From contig NC_026503.1 in NCBI RefSeq assembly GCF_000182925.2, forward strand, positions 1,488,001 through 1,552,000: 64,000 nucleotides of DNA, in the 5' to 3' direction. How positions within the stretch are numbered: position 1 is the first letter of the stretch; each line of letters opens with the position of its first letter. A program made the translations under genes and the position numbers. A model generated the notes under the pieces. The model was not told where the DNA came from and did not search any database. It worked only from the letters and a program-made list of their open reading frames with translations. The DNA comes from Neurospora crassa OR74A (taxonomy: Eukaryota > Ascomycota > Sordariomycetes > Sordariales > Sordariaceae). Shown one piece after another: positions 1 to 12,102 of this stretch.

Positions 1-1884
1 CATCGGTTGCCTCGCACCATAGTAAAGGACCTCCGACCGGCGAGTGGGTCGAAAGCACATGCGAAAGGGCACACTAAAGAGAAATTCTCGGAAGGATTCA
101 GGGGCCTCGAACGTGTAATGCACAACACGCTTGGCAGTCATGGAAGTAGCGAGAATGCGCTTCACATATCGACCTGGGCTGCTTTTGGCTCATATACTTT
201 ACTTACCGATCCTGTCAGGTGCTCACGTTTAGCTGCCAAAGAAGCAGGTCCCTTTTTGGAGGTGATGGGCAAGATATTGGCCGTGGTTACGACACTAAAA
301 CCTACCGACTTTGATCCCGTTTTGAGACGATACCCCATGTTACACGCATACATCAAGACACAAACACACCTGGGTTCTTTTCTGACAAACACTCCAAACC
401 GCTCTGCTCGGCAGGTACATCCGATCCTTCAAATCAAGGGGACCGTTGAACAGGCTATACTCAAGAAGAACTTGGGACTGTTATATTCAGCGTGGCTTCA
501 GCTTTGGGGCGAAGAAGAGGCTCCCGATCCGTCCAAGCTGCCGTCCTATCGTGAAAACGCAAGGATATTTGATAAATTTATATATGGCTTCATGGCGTTG
601 CGGCGGCCCCAAATGTCCATCGATGTCTGGAACAAAATGGAAAAGGCTGGCATAAGCCCGACTATTGAGACTTGGACCTCCATGCTTCAAGGCGCTGTCA
701 TGTCTCACAACGCTCATGCTATCAAGACCATCTGGGACAGACTGATAGCCTCCGAAACACAGCTGGATTCGATCGTGTGGACGGCGAGGATAAGCGGGCT
801 AATCAATAACGGAGCTGTTGCCGAGGGGCTTAAGGCGCTGGACGAGATGGCCGACAAGTGGAAGAACCAAGTCAAGTACCCCAAACAAGCCGTCAAGCCA
901 ACCATCGAGCCCGTCAACGCCGCCGCCGTCGCCCTCATCCGACTTGAGCGGGACGACCTCGCCGCGGACGTGCTCCGCTGGGCGGCCAAACAGGGCATCC
1001 GCCCCAACATTTACACCTTCAACACGCTCCTGCAACGTCTGGTGCGCACCAACAAGGTTGACGAGACCGTCGCCCTCCTTGAGAGCATGAAGCAGGCCAA
1101 GATCGAGCCCGACGGCGCCACCTTCACCATCTTGCTTGAAAAGGCGCTCAAAAACCTGCACCGGCAGACGCCCGAGGAGATCACATCGACGGTCAGCGAC
1201 GTGATGCGCATGATGGAAAGTTCCGGCGTCATGGAGAACATGATGGTCTACGCCAAGGCCATCTACCTCTTACTCCAAGAAGGCGACCGGGCCACGACAG
1301 CCGTCAACGCCGTGCTCGCGCACATTTGGTCCCAAGGGCTCGAGCTCACGTCGCACATCTACACCATGCTCGCCGAGCACTACTTCGGGCGCGACCCGCC
1401 CGACACCAAGGCCGTGACGGCCCTGATCGACAACCGCCGCCTGCACCTGAACGAAAACATTGACCACATCTTTTGGGAGCGCGTCATCAAGGGCTACAGC
1501 CGGGCCAACGACGCCGTCAAGGCCGAGGAGATCTTTTGGAAGGTGTTCAATGCCGGCATGACCGAGCTAACCATGGACGCCATGTTTGAGTTGCTGGCGG
1601 CCATGATGCGCCACCAGGGCATGCTGGAGAGCGCGGCCAAGCTGGTGGCGGCGCTGAACCCCATCAAGGTCGCCGTCACGCCCGATCAGGTGCTGGCGAG
1701 CAGGGACGTGGAGGAGCCGGCGGAGCGGGAGGCGAGGCATGCGCGGATGAAGAATGAACGGTTCTGGAAGCACCGGTTCTGGCATTTGGCGTACAAGGGC
1801 GGGTTGATGTCGGATGATTTGCTGGAGGCGTTTGAGAAGGCGCATGAGGATCCGAGGGAGTGGGGGGTGGAAGGAAGTGAGTGA
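1..1884 (+). CDS. Pentatricopeptide-repeat (PPR) protein, 5' end cut by the window edge
   Basis: The reading frame is open from the first base to a stop at 1882-1884 and no ATG lies at its beginning, so the true start is upstream of the window; at least 625 residues are visible. Helical PPR-type units are seen, for example a stretch near residues 325-395 containing IRPNIYTFNTLLQRLV followed by VALLESMKQAKIEPDGATF, plus weaker units near 195-260 and 480-540. PPR proteins of fungi usually act in mitochondria on RNA processing or translation; that role is inferred from the family. The N-terminal targeting peptide, if present, is outside the window. The first ~870 nt use A/T-ending codons often, while the rest is strongly G/C-ending. 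Which PPR orthologue it is cannot be said. Confidence 0.85.
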   Translation, partial: HRLPRTIVKDLRPASGSKAHAKGHTKEKFSEGFRGLERVMHNTLGSHGSSENALHISTWAAFGSYTLLTDPVRCSRLAAKEAGPFLEVMGKILAVVTTLKPTDFDPVLRRYPMLHAYIKTQTHLGSFLTNTPNRSARQVHPILQIKGTVEQAILKKNLGLLYSAWLQLWGEEEAPDPSKLPSYRENARIFDKFIYGFMALRRPQMSIDVWNKMEKAGISPTIETWTSMLQGAVMSHNAHAIKTIWDRLIASETQLDSIVWTARISGLINNGAVAEGLKALDEMADKWKNQVKYPKQAVKPTIEPVNAAAVALIRLERDDLAADVLRWAAKQGIRPNIYTFNTLLQRLVRTNKVDETVALLESMKQAKIEPDGATFTILLEKALKNLHRQTPEEITSTVSDVMRMMESSGVMENMMVYAKAIYLLLQEGDRATTAVNAVLAHIWSQGLELTSHIYTMLAEHYFGRDPPDTKAVTALIDNRRLHLNENIDHIFWERVIKGYSRANDAVKAEEIFWKVFNAGMTELTMDAMFELLAAMMRHQGMLESAAKLVAALNPIKVAVTPDQVLASRDVEEPAEREARHARMKNERFWKHRFWHLAYKGGLMSDDLLEAFEKAHEDPREWGVEGSE

Positions 1885-1895
1885 GCCAAGAGAGG

Positions 1896-1952
1896 TATGT
1901 GTGTGTGTAATGTTTACTGTGTATGTGTATGAAGTGTGTGTGTGTGTGTATA
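1896..1952. repeat. GT-rich dinucleotide repeat
   Basis: Two runs of TG/GT units (about 1896-1909 and 1934-1951) separated by a T-rich stretch, in the presumed 3' UTR of the PPR gene. Confidence 0.8.
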
Positions 1953-2502
1953 CATATTGTATAACAAACTGAAACTGCATATATCTTTGTTTTGGCTATA
2001 CATAATGATGATCGTTTCGGACAGACGGTTATTACCTAGACTATTCTAGGTCTCCGCGGAGACTGGAACTGGCAATGCATCATTGGCTTCGTTAAGAGTT
2101 ATCATTCATCGGCATCATCACATATTGCTGTTCACCTACTGAGTATTGAATAAATATAATTTCCCGTTTGACTCCAATGCACCTCCTTCATATGGGAAGA
2201 AACCCCCTAGAGTAAACCCCTACAGCCACATACAAACAGAACTTTGATCGACATTGTCAACTTTTAGGCCTCCTAGGAGATAATGATGATATACCCAGAT
2301 ACAGGAACTCGAAAGTCGAACCTTTATATTCGCACAAGATGCTGCTGAACACTGGACGATAAGTTTATGAGATGTACTCATCGCGATTTGAAGCACCATA
2401 GGTGACCAAGCAACTTCCCTCCTCCTACCCAAAGTCTTCGTTTTCGTATGTGACGCTATCATCCATGTGCCCGAACCGAGTGAGAACCTGAACCTTGCTG
2501 TT

Positions 2503-2536
2503 TATCCTATCCTATCCTATCCTATCCTATTCTATC
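2503..2536. repeat. TATCC pentanucleotide microsatellite
   Basis: About seven TATCC units, the later ones imperfect (TATTC). Related GGATA units on the + strand recur at about 7051-7076 in the next convergent spacer. Confidence 0.85.
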
Positions 2537-2740
2537 CGATTTCGTGTGTCGGCGCTATGATCCAAGTCTACCTGCCCATCCCACCCTTGCCTTGATCAGA
2601 CTCCCCGGCCTTCCAAAAGGTTCCCGGTAGTTATCTATGCACGCGCCCAGTCCACTCTATCCAACGAACTCAAATCTTATATTATACAGTCTGTCGACCC
2701 ATAACCTGGATATCCCTTGTCGTCAATAACCCCATCCTAT

Positions 2741-4536
2741 TCAAAAGGCAGGTCTCGTAGCAAGCGGCACGGGTGGTGGTGGCGGGGCATCCTGTCCCCC
2801 TTGCCCCGGCGGAGCAGGTACAGACGGCGGCGCCGTCAAAGCAGGTTTCTTCTTGGGCGGCGGAGGCGGAGGTGGTTTCTTCTTGGCTGCTGCAGCCGTT
2901 GCCGCTGCCGCGGATGGACTTCCCGGCGTGGCAGATGATCCCACCGAGTCACTGTATCCATGCCCATGCCCATGCCCATGACCATATGAAGTAGCACTCT
3001 CGGCTCTTGTTCTGGTCCCAACTGGTGGTGGTGGTGGCGGCGGCTGTTGTGACGTCCCGGCACTACCGCCATAAGTACCTCCTGTTGAACCAGCACCACC
3101 ACCACCACCACCACCAAATCGATCCCTTAAATTCCCCACTGCCCCCGCCGCCTTCCCTCCAAGATTCTGAGCTGTCTTCATCCCCGCCGCTATCTGATCC
3201 CCGTGTCTCTGGCGGAAGTTATTGATCGTCCCTCCGGCGGATTTAGCGTCGGAATAGGAAACGGAGCGAGGATCCTTGTGGAAGGCTGAAGCGGTTTTGA
3301 GCGCGTGTTGCTTTTGCGCCCAGGTTGTTCCTCCTCCTTCAGGAGCAGTGGTGGTACCTTCTTGATGGCCTGTTGAGGTAGGGGATACGCGAGAGGCGGG
3401 TGGTGGAGGGGGGAGAGTGGGGCGATTTGAAGGGGGTGTGGGGGTTGTGGAGGTTGAGGTTGGGGTGGAGGTGGTGGTGGAAGAGCCGGGAGGGAGGGAG
3501 TGGTAGGGTTGGGAGTAGGGTTGGGAAGTTGCTCCTGGGGTGGTGGAGGAAGAGGCGCCCGTGGTGAGTTTGGAGAAGCGGTTTTGGAGATTGGAGAGTT
3601 GGGATTTGGCTTGGTCTGTGAAACTACCGCTGCCTGCGGTACCAGAGGTAGAGCCGGTGGTGGTTGATCGAGCGGGACGGTTGATGGGGGTGTAAGAGGG
3701 TGGCGGCAGTAGAGGAGTCTGGTTCGAAGTAGTTGCTGCGGCACTCTTTTCGCTGCCGATGCCGAACCCGGGGACGTTGACGCCCGCTGCGCCGAGTCGG
3801 TTTACGGCGCCTTGATTTAGGTAACCATCACCTGCCTGTGTTGAGGCCGGAGAAGCTGTGGATGAACGGGGAGGTAGTCTGGGCGGCAGGCTCGGTGGTC
3901 CTCCGGTAGAAGGTAGGCCACCTGCACTAATGGTTGAAGGGCGAGGTGGTGGTGGAGGTCGGCCATCGGCTCCGTCTCTGCGGACCGGAGGGGGCGGTAA
4001 GTGTGCTGTCGATAGGCCGGTGGTGTCTACTTGATATGGTCTCGGCGGTGGCGGCGGCCTATCTTCCTCGACGCCTTCATGTTGTTGTTGATGCCCATAT
4101 TGCTGTTGCTGTCCGTATTGCTGTGACTCGACCGGATTCGTGGAGGTAGGCCGGGAGGGCGGGGGTGGCGGTGTGAGGTCGCCGATCCTGCGCTTGGGCG
4201 GAGGAGGGAAAGAGGCTGGGTCGCGTAGAGAGGAAATTGGTGTTGATTGATGGTCCGCATAACGTTCTCTCTGGATGGGCATGTGTTAGTATTTTCACGT
4301 CGGGGAGACAGATGCGACTGGGGAAAGTGATGTAGCCTACAGGATCCTCTCCGCGTCCAAGCAAGCCTTTCTGCATCCGAAACGTGCGTCAGTATCATGT
4401 CAGTCAGTGGTATTTGGACTCCATTGGGCTTCATACGCACCACTTGGCCTTTCAACGTCGTTCCCTCTTTCTCCGGATGCCATCCTTTCTTGAAGATCTC
4501 CTTGCCCTTCTCTTTGTAGCCCGCTAGTTCCGGCAT
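2741..4536 (-). CDS. Proline-rich AIM3-like protein
   Basis: Three exons on the minus strand give 551 residues: 4536-4441, a 30-nt micro-exon 4370-4341, and 4270-2741. Both introns are GT..AG and in phase 0 (donors GTGCGT and GTAGGC, acceptors GCAG and CCAG). The short N-terminus has a conserved-looking KEKGKEIFKKGWHPEKEGTT block. The rest is low complexity, with many poly-proline runs, Ser/Thr/Gly-rich linkers, a helical block around NNFRQRHGDQIAAG, and a poly-proline C-terminus. This layout matches the fungal 'altered inheritance of mitochondria protein 3' (AIM3) group, proline-rich proteins linked to cortical actin patches; the assignment is from overall pattern only. The ATG at 4536 is preferred over one at 4578 because homology-like sequence begins there. 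It is divergent from the Mis12 gene. Confidence 0.6.
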
Positions 4537-5026
4537 GGCGGGCAGTGTGATGGGCTGTGTAGATATGGTCGATAACAAAAGTTGAAATATTTAGGACCGG
4601 AAAAGAAGGGAGAAAGAAGTGGAAGCCTTCTAGAAAAGGATTCCGGCAATCAGATAGCGTGGTGATCACCCCGGTGGATGGATGCTTCTTCGATAGGGGG
4701 ACTTCGGCGCTTCAATTGTTATCGCAACCTAGGGAAGCGGGCAACGGAGTCGGTGTTCGTTCCTTATCTTCCAGCGGACACTTGCACAAGGGATGTGACG
4801 TAGATCCCGGGGATCGTCAGCGGCTGACAGGGTCCCCACACCAGCTGTGCCGCCTTGCTCTTCAGGCACCCGACTGCCGAACGTTTGCGCTGTTAGTACC
4901 TCTACTGTGTCAATCGTTCAATTCCACTTTCGCAATCGCATCCATTGCAAGAAACCAGGGCATCGCGTCTTTGAGTCGCGCCGAGGGACAACCTCCTCAA
5001 CGTCCAAGTAAACAAATGAGACCAAG
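4537..5026. promoter_or_regulatory. Shared divergent promoter region, AIM3-like / Mis12
   Basis: A 490-nt spacer between two divergent start codons. It must carry both promoters and 5' UTRs. No TATA box or known operator is evident. Confidence 0.5.
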
Positions 5027-6635
5027 ATGGCCACAACAACAACAGATACCGAGCTCCTAACAGAGCACTTTGGCTATCCCCCAGTCGTACGTCCCGATCC
5101 AATTCTCTCTCACTCAACCCAAAACCTTTGTCCAACTAACCCCGCGACGCATCGCGCATCAACAGAGCTTACTTGACGACATAATCAACAGCATCAACAT
5201 CCTCGCCGAGCGCGCCCTTAACAGTGTCGAACAAGGTCTCCTCAACGCGCCTCCAGCTTCTCTCGGTTTCAGACCACCTACCCATGCTTCCACCACCAAA
5301 CCGGGCAAGAAGCCCAAAAAGGGCGAAGAGGGTCTTCCCAACGCCGAGGAAGCCCATCGACACGAGATCGAAAACGGCACGCACCAGCTCGAGACCTTAC
5401 TCTGCGCCAGCATCGACCGCAACTTTGACAAGTTCGAGATCTACGTTATGCGCAACATTTTGTGCGTGAGGCCGGAAGACCGCGATTGGATACGGTTGGG
5501 CCATTACGAGGGGTTGGATTTCTCCTCCCCCCAGAAGGAAGGACAAAAGGAAGGAGGAGACGAAAAGCCAACACTCGAAACCGTCACCCGCCTCCGTAGA
5601 CGCTTGCAAGCATCGCAGAAGCTCAACGTCATGCTCCACGCCGAAAAGGCCCGCAATGCCGCGTTGCTGTCTGAAGTCCGTCGTCTCATCGGCTCTCCCA
5701 AAAAAGTCAAATCCGAGCGTTCCCAACCACCACCACTGCCGCAAATACCAACCCAAAACGGCAACGACATTAACAACACCGACACAGAAATGACCGACGC
5801 CCCTCCTCCTCCTTCCTCTACCACAATCCCAACAACAGACAGCACAAGCACAAGCAAACCCCCCTTTGGCTTCCTAACCCAAACCTCCCTCCTCTCCACC
5901 TCGGACGCCTCCACCCCTCTCACCACCACCACGGCATTTACTCTCTCCCAACTCGACGCTCTCCGCTCGCTCTCTACTTCTCTCCGCTCGCTCCTCCCTG
6001 CTCTTTCTCAACCAGTGGCAGCAACTACACCAGAACCAGAACCAGCATCAACAGATTCTCCCGACGAACCAGAAGAAGACGACAGGAAAAAGAAACCCTG
6101 GCGTCTGCAGAGACTAGAGTACATCGAGACTGCCACGCGGAAACATCTCGAGCAAGTTCGCGGTCTGGAGCTGGGAGTCAACGGGGAGCTGAGGGATGGA
6201 GGAGAGCTCGGGGGGAAGGAACAGTCGATTACAGGGGATTTGATGGTGGTGGTGGAGGAGAATGGTGGAGATGGTGATGGTGATGGTGATGGGGCGAGGA
6301 GGACAACAAAGAGGAGGAGGGTGGAGAGGGAGGAGGTGGAAGCGTTGGAAGGGGTTTTGGGGAGTTTGGGAGGTGGGGGCCATGATGGTAGTAGTAATGA
6401 GGCGGGCGGGGAGGGAGGAGAAGGGGGACAGGGACAGGAGCAGGAGCAGGAGCAGAATGAGGAGCAGAATGAGGAGAGGCAAGAAGAGGGACAGATACAA
6501 GCTCAGTCAGAGGGGAGTCAGAGAGAGGGAGGAGAAGGGGAAACAAAAACAAAAACACCGAGGCAAGGAGGGGGGAGCGCAGAGAAAGCGAAAGATCAGG
6601 GGGATGGTGAGGAGGGACGGATGGATGAGTCCTAG
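5027..6635 (+). CDS. MTW1: Kinetochore protein Mis12/Mtw1
   Basis: Exon 1 is 5027-5086 (20 codons) and exon 2 is 5166-6635; the 79-nt intron has donor GTACGT, acceptor ACAG and phase 0. The joined N-terminus, LLTEHFGYPPV followed by SLLDDIINSINILAERALN, is the hallmark of the Mis12/Mtw1 family, the base subunit of the four-protein MIND complex that links the inner centromere to the Ndc80 outer kinetochore. A coiled-coil-prone segment lies around residues 170-215. Ser/Thr/Pro-rich linkers and a highly charged Glu/Gln/Gly-rich tail (from about residue 400) extend the protein to 509 residues, longer than yeast Mtw1; such disordered tails are common in filamentous fungi. Skipping the first exon would lose the diagnostic head. 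Confidence 0.88.
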
Positions 6636-7503
6636 GCGCATTGCATACCAATCTGTTGTTTTTATATTATTGTAGAAGCAGGCGTTTTGGGGGTTCATGT
6701 CGTTTTCAAATAGGGGGCTTTGGCTTCGGAAGGATATATCATGGTCGTGGTCTATGAAAAGCTATGTGATGATGGAATGAAATATTTGTACTACCACTGT
6801 TTCTTACTCGATACGGTTTCACTTAACCCAATCCTGTTTACTGGATCGTTCTTGAGAAAGCCTGCGGACGACATCAACTCACTCGTCTATTGATCAAAGC
6901 CAAATATTTTCGGGGCTGTACGTAGTTTGAGTGACATTACATTGAGTGAGAAAAAGCGGTAATGATTTCTGTTCTCCGTTATTGCCCCTCTTAGATATCA
7001 TAGGTACCGGCAGGCAGACATGGATGCCTTAGTACTGTACCACCGATGCGGATAGGATATGATAAAATAGGATAGGAACGAATGGACACCAAGGTTCTCA
7101 GTCACATGCATAATAGCGTCATACAGGGACAAGGAGAATGGCTGAGGACGACCGTCCTATCATGTTGTATCATCTCAATGGCACGTCCATGTACTAACGT
7201 AGACCGAGTTCGAGAATCATGAGGGGCGTAATTGTCTTGTGAGAGCTGACCGGTTTTGCCAACAGGCCGATAGCGCGTTTATCCATCAGGGCTAGGAAGC
7301 TGTCACAGTGGTGCCGAAAGCGCGTTTATTAGATACTTTCAAAAGTCGTCAATTCATTTTTGGGTTTCATGGCTCCATCATATCATCGTAACTCAACAAG
7401 AAGAGAAAAATTGGGGGATATCGTTTCAGAAATTTGTTGTATTTTGTTTCCCGAAAACCACAGGCCCGATCCAAATTGCGCCGCTAAGACAAAAACGCGT
7501 AAT
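6636..7503. other. Convergent intergenic region, Mis12 / TCTP
   Basis: No gene seen. Contains both 3' UTRs and imperfect GGATA-type repeats near 7051-7076. Confidence 0.65.
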
Positions 7504-8235
7504 TTAGACCTTGGTCTCCTTGAGGCCGTGCTTCCAGACAACGACGTAAGGGGTGGTGCCGTCCTCGCGGTAGTTGAGGAGGACAACCATGCCGTCGGGG
7601 TTCATGGACTCGCCGGTGTAGAACTCCCAGTCCTTGAACTTGGCGAGGATGACGTTCTTGGCGAAGGCACTGGCCTTGGTCTCGAAGTCCTTGATCTCCT
7701 CGTCAGACTTGCCCTGCTCCTTGAGGGCGTTCTTGACGGACTTCATGTAGCCTGTTGTTGGTCATTTGTGTTAGTATATGCCATGTATGGACATGACAAA
7801 CGAGGATAACGTACCCTTGAGGTAGACGAGGTAACCCTTCTTGTCGAACTGGGTGCTCTGGAGACGGAAGGAGTGGACAACGTTGTTGACCTTGACGACA
7901 CCGTCGTCAAGGGCCTCGTCGGCCTCCTCGGCGGAGGCGTTGGCACCAATGTCAACCTGGACGGCGCCCTCCTCAATCATGGCGCAGTCGACCTCATAGG
8001 CGATGCCATCGACCTCCTTGAGGTCGTAGGAGTCCGAGATGATCTCGTCGCCGGTGATGATATCCTGTATGGTGCAAAAGAAGAAGCGGGGTTAGCAGCT
8101 GATGCTGAGGCTGATGCGGATGCGGATGCGTTGTCCTCGTCGCTTTGAATGCGACATTGGATGCGACAGCATTGGGGCTTCAATTGTCATTGTCTCCGTG
8201 TATGTAGAGATGGCACTCACAGAGTAAATAAGCAT
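7504..8235 (-). CDS. TMA19: Translationally controlled tumour protein (TCTP) homologue
   Basis: Three exons on the minus strand: 8235-8221 (15 nt, MLIYS), 8064-7815 and 7751-7504, giving 170 residues, the usual TCTP length. Donors are GTGAGT and GTACGT; acceptors are ACAG. Family marks are the start [18 protein letters not shown], the acidic loop after [28 protein letters not shown], and a C-terminal block [20 protein letters not shown] ending with KETKV. TCTP is an abundant small ribosome-associated protein with Mss4-like fold, tied to translation and stress; in yeast it is Tma19. The 156-nt first intron after only five codons is typical of highly expressed fungal genes. Confidence 0.96.
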
Positions 8236-10874
8236 TTTGACTGATTTGTGGACTGCGTTGCAGAATGAGGATGAGGGTATCGAGGTTGGTGGTTGATGGA
8301 CTTGGGGAAAACAAGGGCACGAAGACAAAAACGAAAGGAAGAGACCTCAGACGTTGGGACGCGGGTGGGTTAAATCCTGGGACGGGTGAAAAAAATGGAG
8401 GATGGGAAGGGTGGGAGGGGCGCGGAGGGGCAAGTTCTTCTCGCGCTAAACCCAAGCGGGAATGGAACCTCCAGCCCAATGCTCGAGACCTTCACCACAT
8501 GCGGGCGGGGCGTACGCTGTTGGCTACAATTTATTCGCGGCGCCCGCATCTCATTGGGTACTGATGAAGACAACGGGATGTGCGAGCTGCGAAGATCAAA
8601 AAGTCCAGAACTTGAAACCGTCTTTTGAGCCTCGACCGCAATGCGAGTCCTAACCGTTCGTCTTGGTTGCAATTCTCGACAAACCGACTTTGCCGAGTCA
8701 TTCCCTGTCTCAAGTTTGGGTTGAAAAGAGCAAACACCATCTTCATGGGGAATGCACCTTTCGGCTGCAGTATTCTCACAACTTCCTTTTTTAGTACAGC
8801 CTGTGAGCAATCGTGATCTCGTCGCAGTACATACTGCAATTCCAAAGCGCAGATGCTTTGCACTTGGTAAATGTGCCTTCATCATCCTATGTCTAACCAT
8901 TCTTCATGCCCCGGGCCTTACAAATTGATATCTCTTTGTTGTGCTCTGCACTCGAGTATCAATTTTATCGCATGCTTCCATCACATTGGAGTCGGGGAGT
9001 TGGGCACCCTTTGAACTGGCGCTCGTTGATTGTCCCTACATAGCAAAACTCGATATGTTGCAACTCAATACCTATGGTCTCATACACTGGCTCTTCCAAT
9101 GCCCGGTTGTTACATAGTATGAGATCTCAGTACTGGGGCTACAAGTATAATGCTCGATAACGCTGTGTTAAAGTCTGCTGGCGTAAATACCATTACATTG
9201 AGCCGAGACCATCAAGGTTCTTCTTCTGAACCACGGCTGGCAACTGCCCGAGTACAGTACCTTACCCACGTGGATGATTGGTCAGAGGTCAGGATGAAAT
9301 CAGAACCTTGGCGTTGTTAAGGTGAAGTGCACCGCCAAAATTTGTAACGCAATTTGACAACTTGCGCGAGGTAAACGGCCTATGTACTTCACCATCATTT
9401 CACTCTGGATGAATCATCACGTGTCATCAAGCTGACGCTGACGGCCACGACCGGCCTCGCCGAAGAGGTTGGAGACCCGCGGATGCCGAAGTGGAGACCA
9501 AGTCCAGCTGACTGCCGGTCATGGACACGGCTCGGGAACGGCGTTGAGACCGTATGGCGCGGCGGTCTGTGGCCGTTGTGTGACTGCAGATCCCGGGACA
9601 TTGACCGGAACCCGGAAGGAACGTCAAAGAACGAACAACAGGCGAAACCCCGGTGGACTCACGCGTTGGTGGAGTGGTTGTCGAAATTTGAAAGCTGGAA
9701 AACCCTCAGATCCTTGCCAAGTACCGATGCCGATTGTCCAATCACACAGCTTGGAGCCTACTGTACCAGACGGTGGTGGACCACACTCCGACGAGGTGTG
9801 TGATCGGGGTCTAGGGACCTTTACCGGAAAGCGATGCTTTGAGCTTTTGGCATTCGAGGGATTTGCCCGAGGTGGCGGCCCAGAAATCGGTTGTCTTCAA
9901 CGAGGCACAGAGAAAAGGCAAGGCGAGGCTCAAGTGCAAGTCGGGACGGAGGCAGTGTCGCGTGTCGATACCTCTACGTATTGACAGGCTCGTCCAGCCT
10001 TATCACCGTACCCAACTGGACGTGATGGTGCATAAACTGGATGCGATACCCCTGCCAAGACTTTACATAAGCTGTCACATCCATCACATCCAAGGTGGGC
10101 AGATATCCGGGGAAAAGAAGAGACCGCAGAGTAATACACTAGGCAACAAGGCAACCCAGGCTCATGGGTCGACGAGACCTTATACAGGTGACTGGTATGT
10201 AGAGGTACATACTGTAGAGAGCATGGCAGAGTGTCGGTGGTGGCACGACAAAACAGCAGACGCGGAAGAGCGGACCAAAGCGAAATTGATGGGCAAGAAC
10301 ATTGCAGCTCTTTCCACTTGGAGCATGATGGGCTGTCCGGCATCCGGCATCCTCCACGGCTTTTTGATCTTTTGCACAAAAATACGCCAGGGCAGGATGG
10401 CAGGAAGCAGGGGGAATTCGCTATTTTCCTCCGGATCGGGGGCGGCAAACCGAGCGAAACGGCGAACGCCACTCGATAGGCGTACAGGGCATGGGACCGG
10501 CGACTGTACAAGAACCACTAAAACCCGCCAATTCTCCACTGAGCTCAATTCTTACTAGTACGTAGTCCGATCTCAGCGCTCACTCATCAGCCCACTGTGC
10601 AGTATCAGTCAGCGGCTTCACTTTACTTGTACTACAATTGCAATCTTCATCCCATCCTCCGTCCCGTCTTTCCCAGAAAAAAAAAATACACACACAACGT
10701 TCAGACACTCCTTCATTGCCGCCCATCTGTATCAGTTCGTCCTTTGTGTCTTTTCTGGAATTTGTCTATACCATAATCGCCTTTCTACCATCATCCCCAC
10801 TTAGAACTTGGGCGTCCAGTGATCGCTGCCCACACCTTATCGCCAACTCAATACGATAATTCCTCAGCCCGTCC
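8236..10874. other. Gene-free spacer between divergent TCTP and Sur2 genes
   Basis: 2.6 kb without a supported gene. It includes the TCTP promoter and 5' UTR (8236 to about 8600) and the Sur2 promoter. The ORFs inside (for example 9839-10558, 239 codons) show no domain, no coding-like periodicity by eye and overlap similar ORFs on the other strand. Just upstream of Sur2 (about 10,640-10,800) the + strand becomes pyrimidine-rich, as in fungal leaders. Confidence 0.6.
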
Positions 10875-12102
10875 ATGGTCTTCACCGACACAGCGACCGG
10901 TCCAAGCATGGCCATGATGGCTAACACAACAATCGCCGCGGCCCTACCGCCCTTGCCTGCCTACGAAACCCGGCCGCTTCCAGACCTGTTGCCATGGATT
11001 TCCGACTTTTGGTTGTCGCTTATTCTGCCGCACATCGCCTACTGGGTCGTATCCATGTTCTTCCACATTATCGACGTCTATGACCTTTTCCCTCAGTATC
11101 GCCTACACACCCCCGAAGAAATCAGCCAACGTAATCTTGCGTCCCGCTACGAGGTTGCCCGCGATGTCCTCCTCGAACAAGCGATTCAGATTGGCACCTC
11201 GGCTGTGCTGAATCTCCTCGACGACCAGCAACTCACCGGACATGAGAACTACGAAGTTGCCGTCTGGGCGACGCGCATCCGCCTGGCCCAGCGTGGCCTC
11301 CCCACCATTCTCGGTTTCGTTGGACTGAATGCCGGCGCCCTTTCCAAGAACATTGCTGGCTCATACCCGCTGCTTGCTGGCGCGCTCGCTGGCGGTTTCT
11401 ACCCATCCCTCTTCGAGCTCGATGACATGGCCGGCACGGCCGTTCCCGCGTTCGCGTCCTGGGAGATTCTCTTGGCCAAGGCCATCTACTGGATCATCAT
11501 TCCCTGCATCAAGTTCTGGTTTGCCGCTTTCGTCCTCGATAGCTGGCAATACCTTTGGCACCGCGCCATGCACATGAACAAGTGGATGTACAGTAAGTCT
11601 TCCAAAACACACCGCCTCAAATTTCCACGCAGCTGGACCACCCCCACTAACATCTGCTTTCCCTCCAACAGCCAAGTGGCATGCTCGTCACCACCGTCTC
11701 TACGTTCCCTACGCCTACGGTGCCCTCTACAACCACCCCGTCGAGGGTTTCGTGCTCGACACCCTCGGTGCCGCCATCGCCTACAAGTGCTCCTTCATGA
11801 CCTCGCGCGAGGGCATGTTCTTCTTTGTCGGCAGCATGATGAAGACGGTCGACGACCACTGCGGATACGCGCTGCCCTGGGACCCCCTGCAGAACATCAC
11901 CAGTAACAACGCCGCTTACCACGACATCCACCACCAGAGCTGGGGCATCAAGACCAACTTCTCCCAGCCCTTCTTCACCACCTGGGATAGAATCCTCGGT
12001 ACTATGTGGAAGGGTGATACCTCGATCAAGTACGAGCGCACGAGGGCCGCGGCGGCCAACAAGAAGAAGGGCGCCAAGGGTGAAGAGACCAAGGCCGAGT
12101 AA
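10875..12102 (+). CDS. SUR2: Sphinganine C4-monooxygenase (fatty acid hydroxylase superfamily)
   Basis: Exons 10875-11592 and 11672-12102 flank a 79-nt intron (GTAAGT..ACAG) and give 382 residues. The enzyme hydroxylates C4 of dihydrosphingosine/dihydroceramide to make phytosphingosine in the endoplasmic reticulum. The three di-iron histidine boxes are all present: HRAMH (about residue 229), HARHH (243-247, whose first codons follow the splice) and HDIHH (about 323). Hydrophobic membrane segments lie near residues 40-65, 140-170 and 195-225. The early motif IDVYDLFPQYRLHTPEE is typical of Sur2. The tail is Lys/Glu-rich. Without the intron the two halves look like separate ORFs. Confidence 0.95.

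Larger units (their letters stand above)
1885..2740. other. Convergent intergenic region (3' sides of the PPR and AIM3-like genes)
   Basis: No supported gene. It holds GT-rich microsatellite DNA just after the PPR stop codon and a TATCC pentanucleotide repeat, and must contain the two 3' UTRs of the flanking convergent genes. The short ORFs here have no recognisable protein features. Confidence 0.7.

Noticed and set aside
9839-10558. 239-codon + strand ORF in the TCTP-Sur2 spacer
   Set aside because: No recognisable domain, overlaps similar-length ORFs on the other strand, and codon choice looks random.
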